Positions 5,637-14,530 are shown, counted from the first letter of the stretch. The stretch is DNA of 19,790 nt from DATKDP01 sp035546335 (GCA_035546335.1 DATKDP010000018.1:1-19790), one strand, 5' to 3'. The notes: generated from the letters alone by a model not told the origin. Made by a program: numbers and translations.

Positions 5637-7804
5637 TGTCGAAACTCGCGGCACTGATCATCGGATTCGTCTGGATCGTCGTCGCATGCGGTCCGGCTCC
5701 CGGCAATGTCGAGGTCCCACGGCTCGAATCGATCCCGCCCCAGGAGTCGATTCCGGAAACCTTCGAGGAAGTGGCGAGAGCGGATGAAGCGGGACGCGAT
5801 CATGCCGTCGAAGCCGCGCTCGTGCGAATGGCACAATCGGACGATGGGCGCACGAGGGGGAGGGCGCTCGTGCAGCTCGCTCTCCTCTATGAGGAGGCGA
5901 AGCGCTTTGACGAGGCGGAGCGATTGTTTCGCGAGGCGATTGCGGCGAACCCCTCGATCGCTCCTTTTCTGCAGGCCAGGCTCGCCGGTGTCCTCCAAGA
6001 CGGAGGAAAAACGCCGGAGGCTGTCGAGGCGGCGCTGGAGATCCTCGTCCGCCATCCGGACAGCTCTGCCGCGGATCTCGCGCGCATTCAGCTCCCGGTA
6101 CTCTACGCGACAGCGGAGCGGGGGGACGAAGTCACCCGGGCCGTCGACGCGGCGCTCCGAATCGAGGTCGGCGCATTCACCGAAGACGAGCTGGCTGCCG
6201 CAGCCGACGAGCTCGAGCGTCTCGGCCTTCCGCGTGAGGCGGGTCGGATCCGGTTTCGCGTTCTCGACCGCTACCCCCAGGGACGTCATACGGAACAGCT
6301 CTACCGGAAACTGGTGCAGCTCGACGACTCGCCGCTGGCGGCTCTTCCCTATGCGCAGGCTCTCGAGCTCGCAGACCGGCTCGGCCGTGTGAACCGGTAC
6401 GATCAGGCGCTCGATCTGCTCGAGCGGATCCGAGCCCGTTTCCCGGTCGCAGCGAGCGACGCCTCGTTCACGCACGTCCTCGCGACGTCCCTCTTCAACT
6501 CGCGCCGGTACGAGCGCGTGATCGAGCTCGCGCCGAAGCAATCGGAGCCTCACTACCTCGCCATTCAGCTGCTCCGTGCGCGAGCGTTCTGGCGAACGGA
6601 TCGCAATCGAGAGTTTCTGAGCCTGCTCGACAGCATCCTCGGAAACCATCCGGCCTCGCGGGAGGCGGCCAATGCCCGGCTGCTCCTCTCGAGGTATCAC
6701 ACCATCGACGAGATCGATCATGCGAAAGCCGTCGCTCACCTGGGACAGGCCATCGCCGCCGGCCTGACGGGCACCGACGGCGTGAATATCTGGAATCTCG
6801 GCTGGATCCATACCCTTGCCCGCCAGGACCAGAGGGCATTGGCCACATTCGATCAGTACCTGCTGCGTCATCCCGACGCCGACTACACGACCAACGCGCT
6901 GTTCTGGGGAGCGAAGATCCACGAAAGGAACGGAGATCTCGGCCGGCGCGACCAGCGGATGCAGCGGCTCATCGATCGCTATCCGACCAGCTACTACAGT
7001 TATCGCGCCCGCGAGATTCTCGGTCTGGCGCATCCTCCTCCCCCAGCCGGCCTCGAAAGCGCGGTCCCGTTCGCGGCGGCCGGGGTCACCGCGCCCGATG
7101 CGCGGGTCGAGATGGTCCGTTTCCTCATGGACGCCGGCCTCGAGCGGGAGGCTGCACGCGAGATGCAGCGTCTTGCTGCCGCGAGCAGTGACGATCGCGT
7201 GATCGCCTTCACGCTGGCGGACACCTACGCATCGGCAGGTCAGCCGCTTCGGGCGATTGTCGTCCTTCAACGCAGCTTCCGGAACGTGATCCGCCATGGG
7301 GCAGCAGATGTCCCGCGGCGATTCTGGGAGATCCTCTATCCTCGCGACCATTGGGAGACCATCGTCGAATCGGCCGGGAAGAACGGCGTCGATCCGTTTC
7401 TGATCGCCGCGATGATCCGCCAGGAAAGCGCCTGGGAGCCGTCGACGGTCTCGAGTGCCGGCGCGGTCGGGCTGATGCAGATCATGCCGCACGAAGCGTC
7501 ATCGATCGCGGCCGCTGCGGGGCTCGGAGCGATCAGCCGCGAAGATCTGTTCGATCCGAGCCGCAATATCGCAGTGGGGGCAGCGGAGCTGAGGCAGAAA
7601 CTCGACCGCATGAATGGCAATCGCCTTCTCGCGATCGCTTCGTACAATGCGGGCGAAGCAGCAGTTGGCCGTTGGATTGCAAAAACGCCTTTGCATGACG
7701 TGGACCTGTTCGTGGAATCGATTCCATACGACGAAACGCGACTCTACGTGAAGAACGTCATGAGAAACTATAACGAGTATCGGCGGATCTATGGCAGTCC
7801 TTGA
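5636..7804 (+). CDS. TPR-repeat lytic transglycosylase lipoprotein (Slt70-like)
   Basis: 722 residues from ATG 5636, chosen over GTG 5633 because it overlaps the preceding stop as TGATG. The signal ends IVVAC, with Cys18 as the lipidation site, so it is a probable lipoprotein. Residues about 60-560 are helical repeats of TPR type (for example LALLYEEAKRFDEAERLF and LGWIHTLARQDQRALATF), forming a superhelix as in Slt70. The C-terminal SLT domain (about 575-718) carries catalytic Glu597 in IRQESAWEP, then SSAGAVGLMQIMP, LFDPSRNIAVGAAEL and AIASYNAGEAAV, the classical family motifs. It cleaves the MurNAc-GlcNAc bond of peptidoglycan to form anhydro-muropeptides. The last 14 bases overlap the VWA gene, suggesting a functional pair. 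Confidence 0.92.
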   Translation: MSKLAALIIGFVWIVVACGPAPGNVEVPRLESIPPQESIPETFEEVARADEAGRDHAVEAALVRMAQSDDGRTRGRALVQLALLYEEAKRFDEAERLFREAIAANPSIAPFLQARLAGVLQDGGKTPEAVEAALEILVRHPDSSAADLARIQLPVLYATAERGDEVTRAVDAALRIEVGAFTEDELAAAADELERLGLPREAGRIRFRVLDRYPQGRHTEQLYRKLVQLDDSPLAALPYAQALELADRLGRVNRYDQALDLLERIRARFPVAASDASFTHVLATSLFNSRRYERVIELAPKQSEPHYLAIQLLRARAFWRTDRNREFLSLLDSILGNHPASREAANARLLLSRYHTIDEIDHAKAVAHLGQAIAAGLTGTDGVNIWNLGWIHTLARQDQRALATFDQYLLRHPDADYTTNALFWGAKIHERNGDLGRRDQRMQRLIDRYPTSYYSYRAREILGLAHPPPPAGLESAVPFAAAGVTAPDARVEMVRFLMDAGLEREAAREMQRLAAASSDDRVIAFTLADTYASAGQPLRAIVVLQRSFRNVIRHGAADVPRRFWEILYPRDHWETIVESAGKNGVDPFLIAAMIRQESAWEPSTVSSAGAVGLMQIMPHEASSIAAAAGLGAISREDLFDPSRNIAVGAAELRQKLDRMNGNRLLAIASYNAGEAAVGRWIAKTPLHDVDLFVESIPYDETRLYVKNVMRNYNEYRRIYGSP

Positions 7805-9212
7805 AAAGATCACCAGAGTCGCATCCAGGAACATCATCTCCACTCTGCTCGCTCTTCTTCTCTTCATCCCGAATCCTGTCGCCGCCATGCAGCGGCTGAT
7901 CCTCGATCAGAACATCAGCTCGGTACCCTCGACTCAATTCACCGGGTCGGCCGAGATCACCGTCGTTCCCCCCTTCGAAGGAGCACGGCTGACCGTATCG
8001 ATCGACGGCCAGCTGGTCGCTGCAGGTCTGCGCTCGCCATATCAGATTCAGGTCGACTTCGGTCCTGCCGCCATCGAGCACAAGATCGCGGTCACGGCGG
8101 CCTCGTCCGACGGAAGAAAAAAGATCCACTTCAGCAGAACGGTCAACCAAGGAGAACGTTCGCTCTCGGTGAAGATCGAAGAGGTGGAACCTGGCGGAGC
8201 CCTCTTCGAGGCGATGGTCACGGCTCCGGCGAGCGATCCGATCGTCAAAGTCGCCTTCTACGATCAGGATGGCCTTCTCCGCGAGATGGCGCGAGGCGCC
8301 TACCGCATCGAAGTGCCCGACAAGAGCCGGGGCGGCCTTCTCCAGGTGACCGCGACGGCGAAATCGGGCATCGAGGTCTCTGATTTCTTCGGTGACGCAG
8401 GGGAAATTCACGTCGAATCGTACGACGTCAGAACCATGAAGCTCTTCGTCTCGGTGACCGACCGCACCGGGTCGATCAAAACCGACATCCCGGCTTCGAC
8501 GTTCAAGGTGCTCGACAACGGGGTGAAGGGAAAGATCCTCGATGTCGGCAAAGCTCTCGAGGAGCCGGTATCCATCGCCATCCTCGTCGATGCCTCCGCG
8601 AGCATGACCCCATGGATGAAGCGGGCGCGAGCCGCGGCGAACAGCTTTGTACAGAAAATCGTCCGGCCGGCCGACCGCTATGCTCTCTTCGCAATTCAAA
8701 GCGTTCCACGTCGTCAGCTGGCTCTCACCAATACTCCGGCAGCGCTCGACGGTGCGCTCGCCAACCTTCATGCGCACGGAGAGACGGCGCTGTACGATGC
8801 GATCGAAAGCGCGCTGCGCGAGCTCGAGGGAGAACGGAATCGTCGGGCGATCGTGATCCTCTCCGATGGAGAGGACACTTCGTCGTTCTCCAGCTATGAC
8901 GAGATCCTCAAAAAGGCGGTCGCCGCAGGAGTGACGATCTACGTGATCGCGTTCGCCGAGGAGGAACAACCGCAGGCTCACATCGACCGCCTGCGCTATC
9001 TCGCCGGTCAGACCGGAGGCTTTCTCACCATGGCGACGAGCCGGACTCTCGATCAGCGATACGCCGATATCGAGCGGGAGCTTCGCGAGCAGTACGCCAT
9101 CAAGTACCAGATCGCCGGCATGTCGAAGCCGAACGAGTGGCGGAAGGTTCGCGTTCTGCTCGTATCGCCGACGATGACGGCGCGCACCATCAGCGGCTAC
9201 TTCTCTCCGTGA
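7791..9212 (+). CDS. Exported VWA-domain protein (VWFA-related, acidobacterial type)
   Basis: 473 residues. An N-terminal hydrophobic segment (about 14-32, IISTLLALLLFIPNPVAA) looks like a signal peptide or anchor. Residues about 40-215 are beta-rich, Ig-like. At 215-255 a strand pair (FVSVTDRTGSIKTDIPASTF, then KVLDNG) precedes the VWA domain (about 258-440). The MIDAS metal site is complete: Asp267-x-Ser269-x-Ser271 (ILVDASASM), Thr332 (GETALYDAI) and Asp359 (LSDGEDTS). This order matches the VWFA-related family abundant in Acidobacteriota, whose role is unknown; protein binding is the general VWA function. It overlaps the lytic transglycosylase gene by 14 bases, so it may act with it at the envelope. 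The region after the stop contains palindromic repeats. Confidence 0.9.
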   Translation: MAVLEKITRVASRNIISTLLALLLFIPNPVAAMQRLILDQNISSVPSTQFTGSAEITVVPPFEGARLTVSIDGQLVAAGLRSPYQIQVDFGPAAIEHKIAVTAASSDGRKKIHFSRTVNQGERSLSVKIEEVEPGGALFEAMVTAPASDPIVKVAFYDQDGLLREMARGAYRIEVPDKSRGGLLQVTATAKSGIEVSDFFGDAGEIHVESYDVRTMKLFVSVTDRTGSIKTDIPASTFKVLDNGVKGKILDVGKALEEPVSIAILVDASASMTPWMKRARAAANSFVQKIVRPADRYALFAIQSVPRRQLALTNTPAALDGALANLHAHGETALYDAIESALRELEGERNRRAIVILSDGEDTSSFSSYDEILKKAVAAGVTIYVIAFAEEEQPQAHIDRLRYLAGQTGGFLTMATSRTLDQRYADIERELREQYAIKYQIAGMSKPNEWRKVRVLLVSPTMTARTISGYFSP

Positions 9213-9220
9213 GGGTAGTG

Positions 9221-9310
9221 AGCGAAGTTTGTCCGCTTCGGCCAGGCGCAGCCGGACGGCATGACCTCTCGCTCGCCGAAGCGGACAACTTCGGCCCTGG
9301 CCCCAATCGC
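9221..9310. repeat. Palindromic repeat family A, copy 1
   Basis: Inverted arms GAAGTTTGTCCGCTTCGGC (9224-9242) and its near-complement at 9275-9294, followed by CCCTGGCCC. It begins 9 bases after the VWA stop codon, so it may also act as a transcript-end hairpin. Copy 2 is at 9553-9636. Confidence 0.8.
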
Positions 9311-9312
9311 CG

Positions 9313-9420
9313 GTCCACGCGATCGGCTACGGACCGAACTTGTCGCGGATGCGGTGTCAGACCATCGCAAGCCCTCACATGCTCCGCGCCGCATCCGCGA
9401 CAAAGTTCGGCCACTTTCCG
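9313..9420. repeat. Palindromic repeat family B, copy 1
   Basis: Arms CCGAACTTGTCGCGGATGC (9333-9351) and the complementary segment 9391-9410, with one inserted base. Between them lies the core GCAAGCCCTCA (9367-9377). The element is nearly identical over about 105 bases to copy 2 at 9814-9920. Confidence 0.9.
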
Positions 9421-9434
9421 CCCGCCCGCCCCGG

Positions 9435-9517
9435 CTCTCGTAGGGACGAAGCAGTGAGCCGCGAGATGCCGCATCAGGCTCGCTCGACCTCTCGGAAGGC
9501 GAACAGCTTCGTCCGGC
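9435..9517. repeat. Palindromic repeat family C, copy 1
   Basis: Outer ends CTCGTAGGGACGAAGCA and AGCTTCGTCCGG. The same ends, in inverse orientation, bound the element at 16838-16917. The interior differs between the two copies. Confidence 0.65.
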
Positions 9518-9552
9518 CCCGGCGAACTGTAGGCAATGTAGGCGAAGCCTGT

Positions 9553-9636
9553 GGCCGAAGTAGTTTGTCCGCTTCGGCCAGTCCCGACCGGATGCCGCGC
9601 CGAAGCGGACAACTTCGGTCCTGGCCCGAATCGCGG
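9553..9636. repeat. Palindromic repeat family A, copy 2
   Basis: Arms at 9557-9578 (with TTTGTCCGCTTCGGC) and 9597-9617 (GCCGAAGCGGACAACTTCGG), then CCTGGCCC and AATCGC as in copy 1. The inter-arm segment differs from copy 1. Confidence 0.8.
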
Positions 9637-9717
9637 GCGACGAGCTGGACCGAGAGGACAAGACAGAAAGATCGTCCGGCAACGCGGACGATGGAGCTCG
9701 CAAGTATGTGAGACGCG

Positions 9718-9790
9718 ACCCCTCACCCCTGACCCCTCTCCCCATGGTCAGGTCGCTGCCTCTGGTAAGGTTGGCTGATGGGGAGAGGGG
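9718..9790. repeat. Palindromic repeat family D
   Basis: A perfect 13-bp inverted repeat, CCCCTCTCCCCAT (9733-9745) and its complement (9778-9790), preceded by a related CCCCTCACCCCTGA stretch. Only one copy is in the window. Confidence 0.7.
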
Positions 9791-9813
9791 AACGATCGTC
9801 GCAAGACTTGCCT

Positions 9814-9920
9814 GTCCACGCGATCGGTCACGGACCGAACTTGTCGCGGATGCTGTGTCAGACCCTCGCAAGCCCTCACATGCTCCGCGCCGCATCCGCG
9901 ACAAAGTTCGGCCACTTCCG
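9814..9920. repeat. Palindromic repeat family B, copy 2
   Basis: Same orientation and almost the same sequence as copy 1 (9313-9420), including the core GCAAGCCCTCA at 9868-9878 and both arms. Only a few substitutions separate the copies, so the duplication is recent or is maintained by gene conversion. Confidence 0.9.
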
Positions 9921-9995
9921 CTCTCTCCTCGAATGACGGAATCGCCGATGTCCTGCCCGGGTTCATCAGAACGCCCGAGACCATAGACTCGGGAC

Positions 9996-10040
9996 GAGCC
10001 TCGAACCTCGAGCCTCGAACCTCGAGCCTCGACCCTCCGA
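9996..10040. repeat. 14-bp (7+7) tandem repeat directly before mfd
   Basis: Three units of GAGCCTCGAACCTC (9996-10009, 10010-10023, 10024-10037; the last with one change), then a partial unit. Each unit is two GARCCTC heptamers. It ends two bases before the mfd ATG and replaces the expected ribosome-binding site. Confidence 0.9.
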
Positions 10041-10042
10041 GC

Positions 10043-13000
10043 ATGAACACAGAACTCCTCGCCGATCTCCGCCGACGGGTCGCCGCCTCCGAGCCCTTCA
10101 CCGAGGCGCTCGCCGCCCTTCGCAGCGGAATCGTCGAGATCAGCGCATCGTCGCTCGAAGCGAGAGCCCTGCTCGTGGCAGCGCTCGCCGAGAAGCTGGG
10201 ATCGAAGATCCTGGTCGTGGTCCCGGGGGAGTCGGCACTCGACGACTTCGAACAAGCTCTCGCGCTCTTTCACGCAGGGCCCGGCGCGGTCGCTTCCTAT
10301 CCGGTGCCGTCGCTCTCTCCCTATCAGGAGGTGGCTCCGTCGCTGGCGGTCATCCGCGGTGAGATTCGAACCATCGGACTTCTCGTTCGCGGCGCGGTCG
10401 ACATTCTCACCGTACCGGCCAAAGCGCTTTTCCGCCTGCTGCCGCCCCCGCAATCGATCACCGCGAGCTTCATCGAGTTGCAGCAGGGAGCGGATCTCGA
10501 CCTTCCTCGAACGCTGCAGACACTGCTCGAGAACGGTTTCGTCAGAACGGATCTGGTCGGTGAGGTCGGAGAGCTCGCTTTTCGCGGAGGCATTCTCGAC
10601 ATCTTTCCGCCCGGCTCCGATCGCCCGATCCGAATCGAGCTGTTCGGTGACACAGTCGATTCGATTCGCCTCTTCGATCCGGAGACCCAGCGGTCGGCCG
10701 AGCCCGTCCCGGCGTTCACGATCGAGCCGGCTACACAGTTTCCGATCACGCCCGCCGTCCGGACGGCCCTGGCCAGGCAGTTGTCGATCGATTTCAACGA
10801 CCCGATCTACCGGCGTGATCTCGCGGAAAAGATCGAACGCCTGACCGAGCACTCCTCGTTTCCCGGCGTCGAGAGCTACCTTCCCGCCGCCGTTCCCATC
10901 GTCCCGCTGCTCGATTTTCTCGCCGTCGGCGGGCAGCGATGGATCATCGCCGTCGTCGATCCCGACGATGCCCTGGCGACGATCGACCGTTACGAGACGC
11001 TGCTTCGGACGGAATGGGAGAGCTCGATCGCAAAAGGGCGTGCGGCGTACGCTCCCGATCGGATTCTCGTCCCGGCACCGGCGATCCGCGCGACCATCGA
11101 TCAGGCAGCGATCGTCCTGACGTCGTTGCAGCTGGCCGATCGCGGGCGCCGTCAGATTCGCCTCTCGACGCCGGCGGCCGAGCGCTTCATCAACCGGCTC
11201 GGCGAGCTGCCGGCGCGCCTGGCCGCGAAGCGCGAAGAAGGACGCACTCAGATCCTCTTCGTCGCGTCGAAGGGAGGCCGGGAAAAGGTCGAGCGACTGT
11301 TCGACGAATTCTCCGTTCCGTTCGTCGATGAAGGGGACACGCTCGGAACGGAGATCGCCGTGAGCAACGGCACGCTCGCGCGCGGGTTCGATCTCGACGC
11401 GATTCGGCTCTCCGTCCTGTCCGAATGGGATCTGTTCGAGCCTCCCTCCAGCACGCGCGTGGGGCGCAGGAAGCCGCGCGAGACCTTCCTGACGGATCTT
11501 CGAGACCTCCGAACGGGCGACTACATCGTCCACGTCGATCACGGCATCGGACGTTTCCGAGGACTGCAGCGCATCGCGTTCGGCGCGGGAGAGCGGGAGG
11601 TCATGGAGCTCGAATACTCCGGCGGAGGCAAGCTGCTGCTTCCGATGGAGAGCCTGCACCTGATTCAGAAGTACTCCGGCGGGGAAGACGCACATCCGCG
11701 CCTCGACCGCCTCGGCGGAACGAGCTGGGCGCGGGCCAAGGCATCGGTCAGGAAGGCCATGCGCGACATGGCCGACGAGCTGCTCAAGCTGTACGCAACG
11801 CGGCAGATGGTGTCCGGCCACCCCTTCAGCAAGGACTCCCCCTGGCAGTTCGACTTCGAAGAATCGTTCGAGTTCGAAGAGACCGACGATCAGAGCGCCG
11901 CGATCGACGACGTCAAGAACGACATGGAATCACGCCGGCCGATGGACCGGCTGCTCTGCGGCGACGTCGGGTACGGGAAGACCGAGGTCGCGATGCGCGC
12001 GGCCTTCAAGGCGGTGATGGACGGCAAGCAGGTCGCCGTGCTGGCACCGACGACGATTCTCGCCTATCAGCACTACCGCACGCTCCTCCGGCGCTTCGCT
12101 TCCTTTCCGGTGACCATCGAATTGCTGACCCGTTACTACTCGGCGAAGGAACAGAAACAGATCGTCAGAAAGCTCGAGTCGGGAGAGATCGACATCGTCA
12201 TCGGCACGCACAGGATCCTCTCGAAGGACATCGCATTCAAGGATCTGGGACTCCTGGTGATCGACGAGGAGCAGCGCTTCGGCGTCGCACAGAAAGAGCG
12301 GCTCAAGCAGCTGAGGAAGGCGGTGGACGTTCTCGCCATGTCGGCGACGCCGATTCCTCGGACCCTTCACATGTCGCTGGTCGGGATTCGGGACATCTCG
12401 GTGATCGAGACGCCGCCGAAGGACAGGCTGGCGATCCAGACCGCGGTGGTGCCGTTCGACGACGACTTCATCGCCGAGGCGATCGAATTCGAGGTGGCGC
12501 GCGGAGGACAGGTGTTCTTCGTTCACAACCGCGTCGACTCGATCCACAGCATGAAGGAGCATCTCGAGAAGCTGGTGCCAGGACTTCGGGTCATCGTCGG
12601 GCATGGTCAGATGGACGAGAGGGAGCTGGAGCGCGCGATGATGGCATTCATCGCGAAGGAATACGATGTACTGCTCGCCACGACGATCATCGAGAATGGA
12701 ATCGACATCCCGGCATGCAACACGATTCTGATCGATCACTCCGAACGGTTTGGTCTGTCGCAGCTCTACCAGCTCCGAGGCCGCGTCGGCCGCAGCGACC
12801 GCCTCGCCTTCTGCTACCTCCTCGTCCCTGCCGATCGCCTTCTCTCCTCCGACGCTCGCAAGCGCCTCGCTGCCATTCAGGAGTTCTCCGATCTCGGCGC
12901 CGGCTTCCGGATCGCGGCGAGAGATCTCGAGATCCGCGGCTCCGGCAACATTCTCGGCGGCGAGCAGTCGGGACAGATTGCCGCGGTCGGATTCGAGATG

Positions 13001-13498
13001 TACTGCAAGCTCCTGGAGGAGGCAGTCAGCGAGATGAAGGGGGAGCCGGTCGAAGAGATCGTCGAGACTTCGATCAACATCGCGGTGGACATCTACATCC
13101 CATCGCATTACATCGAAGACGAAAATCTCCGAATCATGTTCTACAAGCGAATCGCCTCCGCGCGCGACGACGGCCGCCTCGCCGAGATTCGTGACGAGAT
13201 GCGGGACCGTTTCGGTGCTCTCCCCGAAGGCGTCGAGAATCTGCTCGGGCTGATGCGCCTCAAACTGCTGGCACAGGCGATCGGCGTGACTTCGATCGTC
13301 AGGGAGATGGACACCATCGCCGTGAAGTTTCGACAGGGGGCTCGCATCGATCCGTCACTTCTCGTTCAGCTCCTGGCCGCGAACAGCGCGGCGAAATTCG
13401 CTCCGTCCGGAGCTCTGTCTCTTCCCCTGAGCCAGCGCGGAGGAGCGCTGATCGAGTCGCTGAGCGAGCTCCTCTCCAGTCTCACCCTGGCCGCGTGA
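10043..13498 (+). CDS. mfd: Transcription-repair coupling factor Mfd
   Basis: 1151 residues, the normal length. Mfd is an ATP-driven translocase that removes stalled RNA polymerase at DNA lesions and recruits UvrA. The N-terminal UvrB-like module spans about 1-340 (KILVVVPGESALDDFEQALALF). The RNA-polymerase interaction (CarD-like) domain begins near 490 (GDYIVHVDHGIGRFRGL). The RecG-like translocase has Walker A GDVGYGKT at 640-647 with Lys646, the DEEQ box at 741-744, SATPIPRTLHMSL after it, and motif VI QLRGRVGR at 910-917. The C-terminal TRCF domain spans about 1000-1120 (MFYKRIASARDDGRLAEI). All motifs look intact. The start has no Shine-Dalgarno; the 7-bp-period repeat occupies that position. 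A parvulin gene follows 27 bp downstream. Confidence 0.97.
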   Translation: MNTELLADLRRRVAASEPFTEALAALRSGIVEISASSLEARALLVAALAEKLGSKILVVVPGESALDDFEQALALFHAGPGAVASYPVPSLSPYQEVAPSLAVIRGEIRTIGLLVRGAVDILTVPAKALFRLLPPPQSITASFIELQQGADLDLPRTLQTLLENGFVRTDLVGEVGELAFRGGILDIFPPGSDRPIRIELFGDTVDSIRLFDPETQRSAEPVPAFTIEPATQFPITPAVRTALARQLSIDFNDPIYRRDLAEKIERLTEHSSFPGVESYLPAAVPIVPLLDFLAVGGQRWIIAVVDPDDALATIDRYETLLRTEWESSIAKGRAAYAPDRILVPAPAIRATIDQAAIVLTSLQLADRGRRQIRLSTPAAERFINRLGELPARLAAKREEGRTQILFVASKGGREKVERLFDEFSVPFVDEGDTLGTEIAVSNGTLARGFDLDAIRLSVLSEWDLFEPPSSTRVGRRKPRETFLTDLRDLRTGDYIVHVDHGIGRFRGLQRIAFGAGEREVMELEYSGGGKLLLPMESLHLIQKYSGGEDAHPRLDRLGGTSWARAKASVRKAMRDMADELLKLYATRQMVSGHPFSKDSPWQFDFEESFEFEETDDQSAAIDDVKNDMESRRPMDRLLCGDVGYGKTEVAMRAAFKAVMDGKQVAVLAPTTILAYQHYRTLLRRFASFPVTIELLTRYYSAKEQKQIVRKLESGEIDIVIGTHRILSKDIAFKDLGLLVIDEEQRFGVAQKERLKQLRKAVDVLAMSATPIPRTLHMSLVGIRDISVIETPPKDRLAIQTAVVPFDDDFIAEAIEFEVARGGQVFFVHNRVDSIHSMKEHLEKLVPGLRVIVGHGQMDERELERAMMAFIAKEYDVLLATTIIENGIDIPACNTILIDHSERFGLSQLYQLRGRVGRSDRLAFCYLLVPADRLLSSDARKRLAAIQEFSDLGAGFRIAARDLEIRGSGNILGGEQSGQIAAVGFEMYCKLLEEAVSEMKGEPVEEIVETSINIAVDIYIPSHYIEDENLRIMFYKRIASARDDGRLAEIRDEMRDRFGALPEGVENLLGLMRLKLLAQAIGVTSIVREMDTIAVKFRQGARIDPSLLVQLLAANSAAKFAPSGALSLPLSQRGGALIESLSELLSSLTLAA

Positions 13499-13525
13499 TA
13501 GACTCCGTCCTCGTGTAATAGCCCG

Positions 13526-14437
13526 ATGCGTCTCCTCGCCATTTCATCCCGTACGCTTCTCCCGGCACTCGTGATCCTGGCGCTCACATCGTCCTGCTGG
13601 AACAAGCCATCTTTGCCACCTGACGTCATCGCTCAGGTCGGAGAACGCACCGTCACGCTCGAGGACTACAAGAAATACCTGCAGAGAAACGCGGGGGTCG
13701 AGATGGCGCAGGTCGCCCCTGCGGCTTCGAGCGCCCTTCTCGACCAGTTCCTCGAGGAGATCCTCCTGGCGGAGTTCGCGGCGGCGAGCGGCGTCGATGC
13801 CGGCGCCGACAAGATCGCAGCCGCCGTGCGCAAGGATCCTGGCTCGACCGTCATCGAAAAGCGGGACGAGATGCGCAGAACCGATCTGCTTCGCGACGTC
13901 CGCGGTCGCATCACTCCTCCGCAACCTGCCGACGTGCGCGCCTACTACGATCAGCATCTGGAGGAGTTCCGCCTCCCCGAACGGGTTCACGCCCGCCAGA
14001 TTCTTCTCCACGACGAGCGGCGGGCCCGGGAGGTGATCGATCAATTGAAAAAGGGGGCGAGATTCGAAGACGTCGCTCAGGAATACTCCGACGCCCCCAA
14101 TGCCAGGAATGGAGGCGACATCGGGTACGTCGGCCGCGGCCAGCTGCCGCCGATCTTCGAGAACGAGCTCTTCGGTCTCGATCCGGGCAGCCACAGTCGC
14201 ATCATCAGAACCGACGACACCTTCCACATCTTCAGAGTCGAGAACCGGGCCCCTGCAGGTCCGCTCCCCTTCGAGGAAGCGAGTGCGACGATCCGCACGA
14301 AGCTGATCGAGACCGCAGTCGATTCGGAGCTGATGAAGCTCATCGCGCGGGCTCGCAAGCAGATTCCGACGAGAGTGCTGGCAAAGCGGCTTCCGTTCGA
14401 CTATTCCGGTTCCCTCCCCACCAGTCCGAACGAATAA
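13526..14437 (+). CDS. Peptidylprolyl isomerase, parvulin/SurA-PrsA type lipoprotein
   Basis: 303 residues. The hydrophobic N-terminus ends ALTSSC, so Cys24 is a probable lipidation site. A SurA_N-like helical region follows (about 33-130, VIAQVGERTVTLEDYKKYL). The parvulin domain spans about 152-241: RVHARQILL with His156, EYSDAPNARNGGDIGYVGRGQLPPIFENELFGL, and FHIFRVE with His234. The family catalyses cis-trans isomerisation at Xaa-Pro bonds and chaperones outer-membrane or exported proteins. The gene starts 27 bp after mfd and is followed 93 bp later by a second parvulin gene on the same strand, so the three may be co-transcribed. It is not an exact SurA (which has two parvulin domains), so no symbol is given. 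Confidence 0.87.
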   Translation: MRLLAISSRTLLPALVILALTSSCWNKPSLPPDVIAQVGERTVTLEDYKKYLQRNAGVEMAQVAPAASSALLDQFLEEILLAEFAAASGVDAGADKIAAAVRKDPGSTVIEKRDEMRRTDLLRDVRGRITPPQPADVRAYYDQHLEEFRLPERVHARQILLHDERRAREVIDQLKKGARFEDVAQEYSDAPNARNGGDIGYVGRGQLPPIFENELFGLDPGSHSRIIRTDDTFHIFRVENRAPAGPLPFEEASATIRTKLIETAVDSELMKLIARARKQIPTRVLAKRLPFDYSGSLPTSPNE

Positions 14438-14530
14438 ATTTATCTCGCCGTTGTTCTCACGGAGGCATCTGCGGTCTCCCGGCAGAACCCCGCCGAAGCA
14501 TCACCATCTCGAATCTCGAAGGATGTGACG

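Larger units (their letters stand above)
9213..10042. other. Gene-free region of about 830 bp packed with palindromic repeats
   Basis: I see no plausible gene on either strand. Open frames here are shadows created by the high GC content and by inverted repeats encoding the same peptides. In order it contains A1, B1, C1, A2, D, B2 and a 14-bp tandem repeat reaching the mfd start codon. No promoter or ribosome-binding site for mfd could be recognised. Confidence 0.8.

Noticed and set aside
5438..7492. Minus-strand open frame of 684 residues
   Set aside because: Shadow of the lytic transglycosylase gene, Arg/Asp-rich and without family motifs.
9213..10042. CRISPR array
   Set aside because: Repeats are long palindromes of several families without regular spacing or unique spacers, and no cas genes are near.
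9197..11821. Minus-strand open frame of 874 residues over the repeats and mfd
   Set aside because: Internally repeated peptides come from the palindromes; the rest is antisense to mfd, which has every expected motif.
11425..13194. Plus-strand open frame of 589 residues within mfd
   Set aside because: Alternate frame of mfd with extreme Arg content and no motif.
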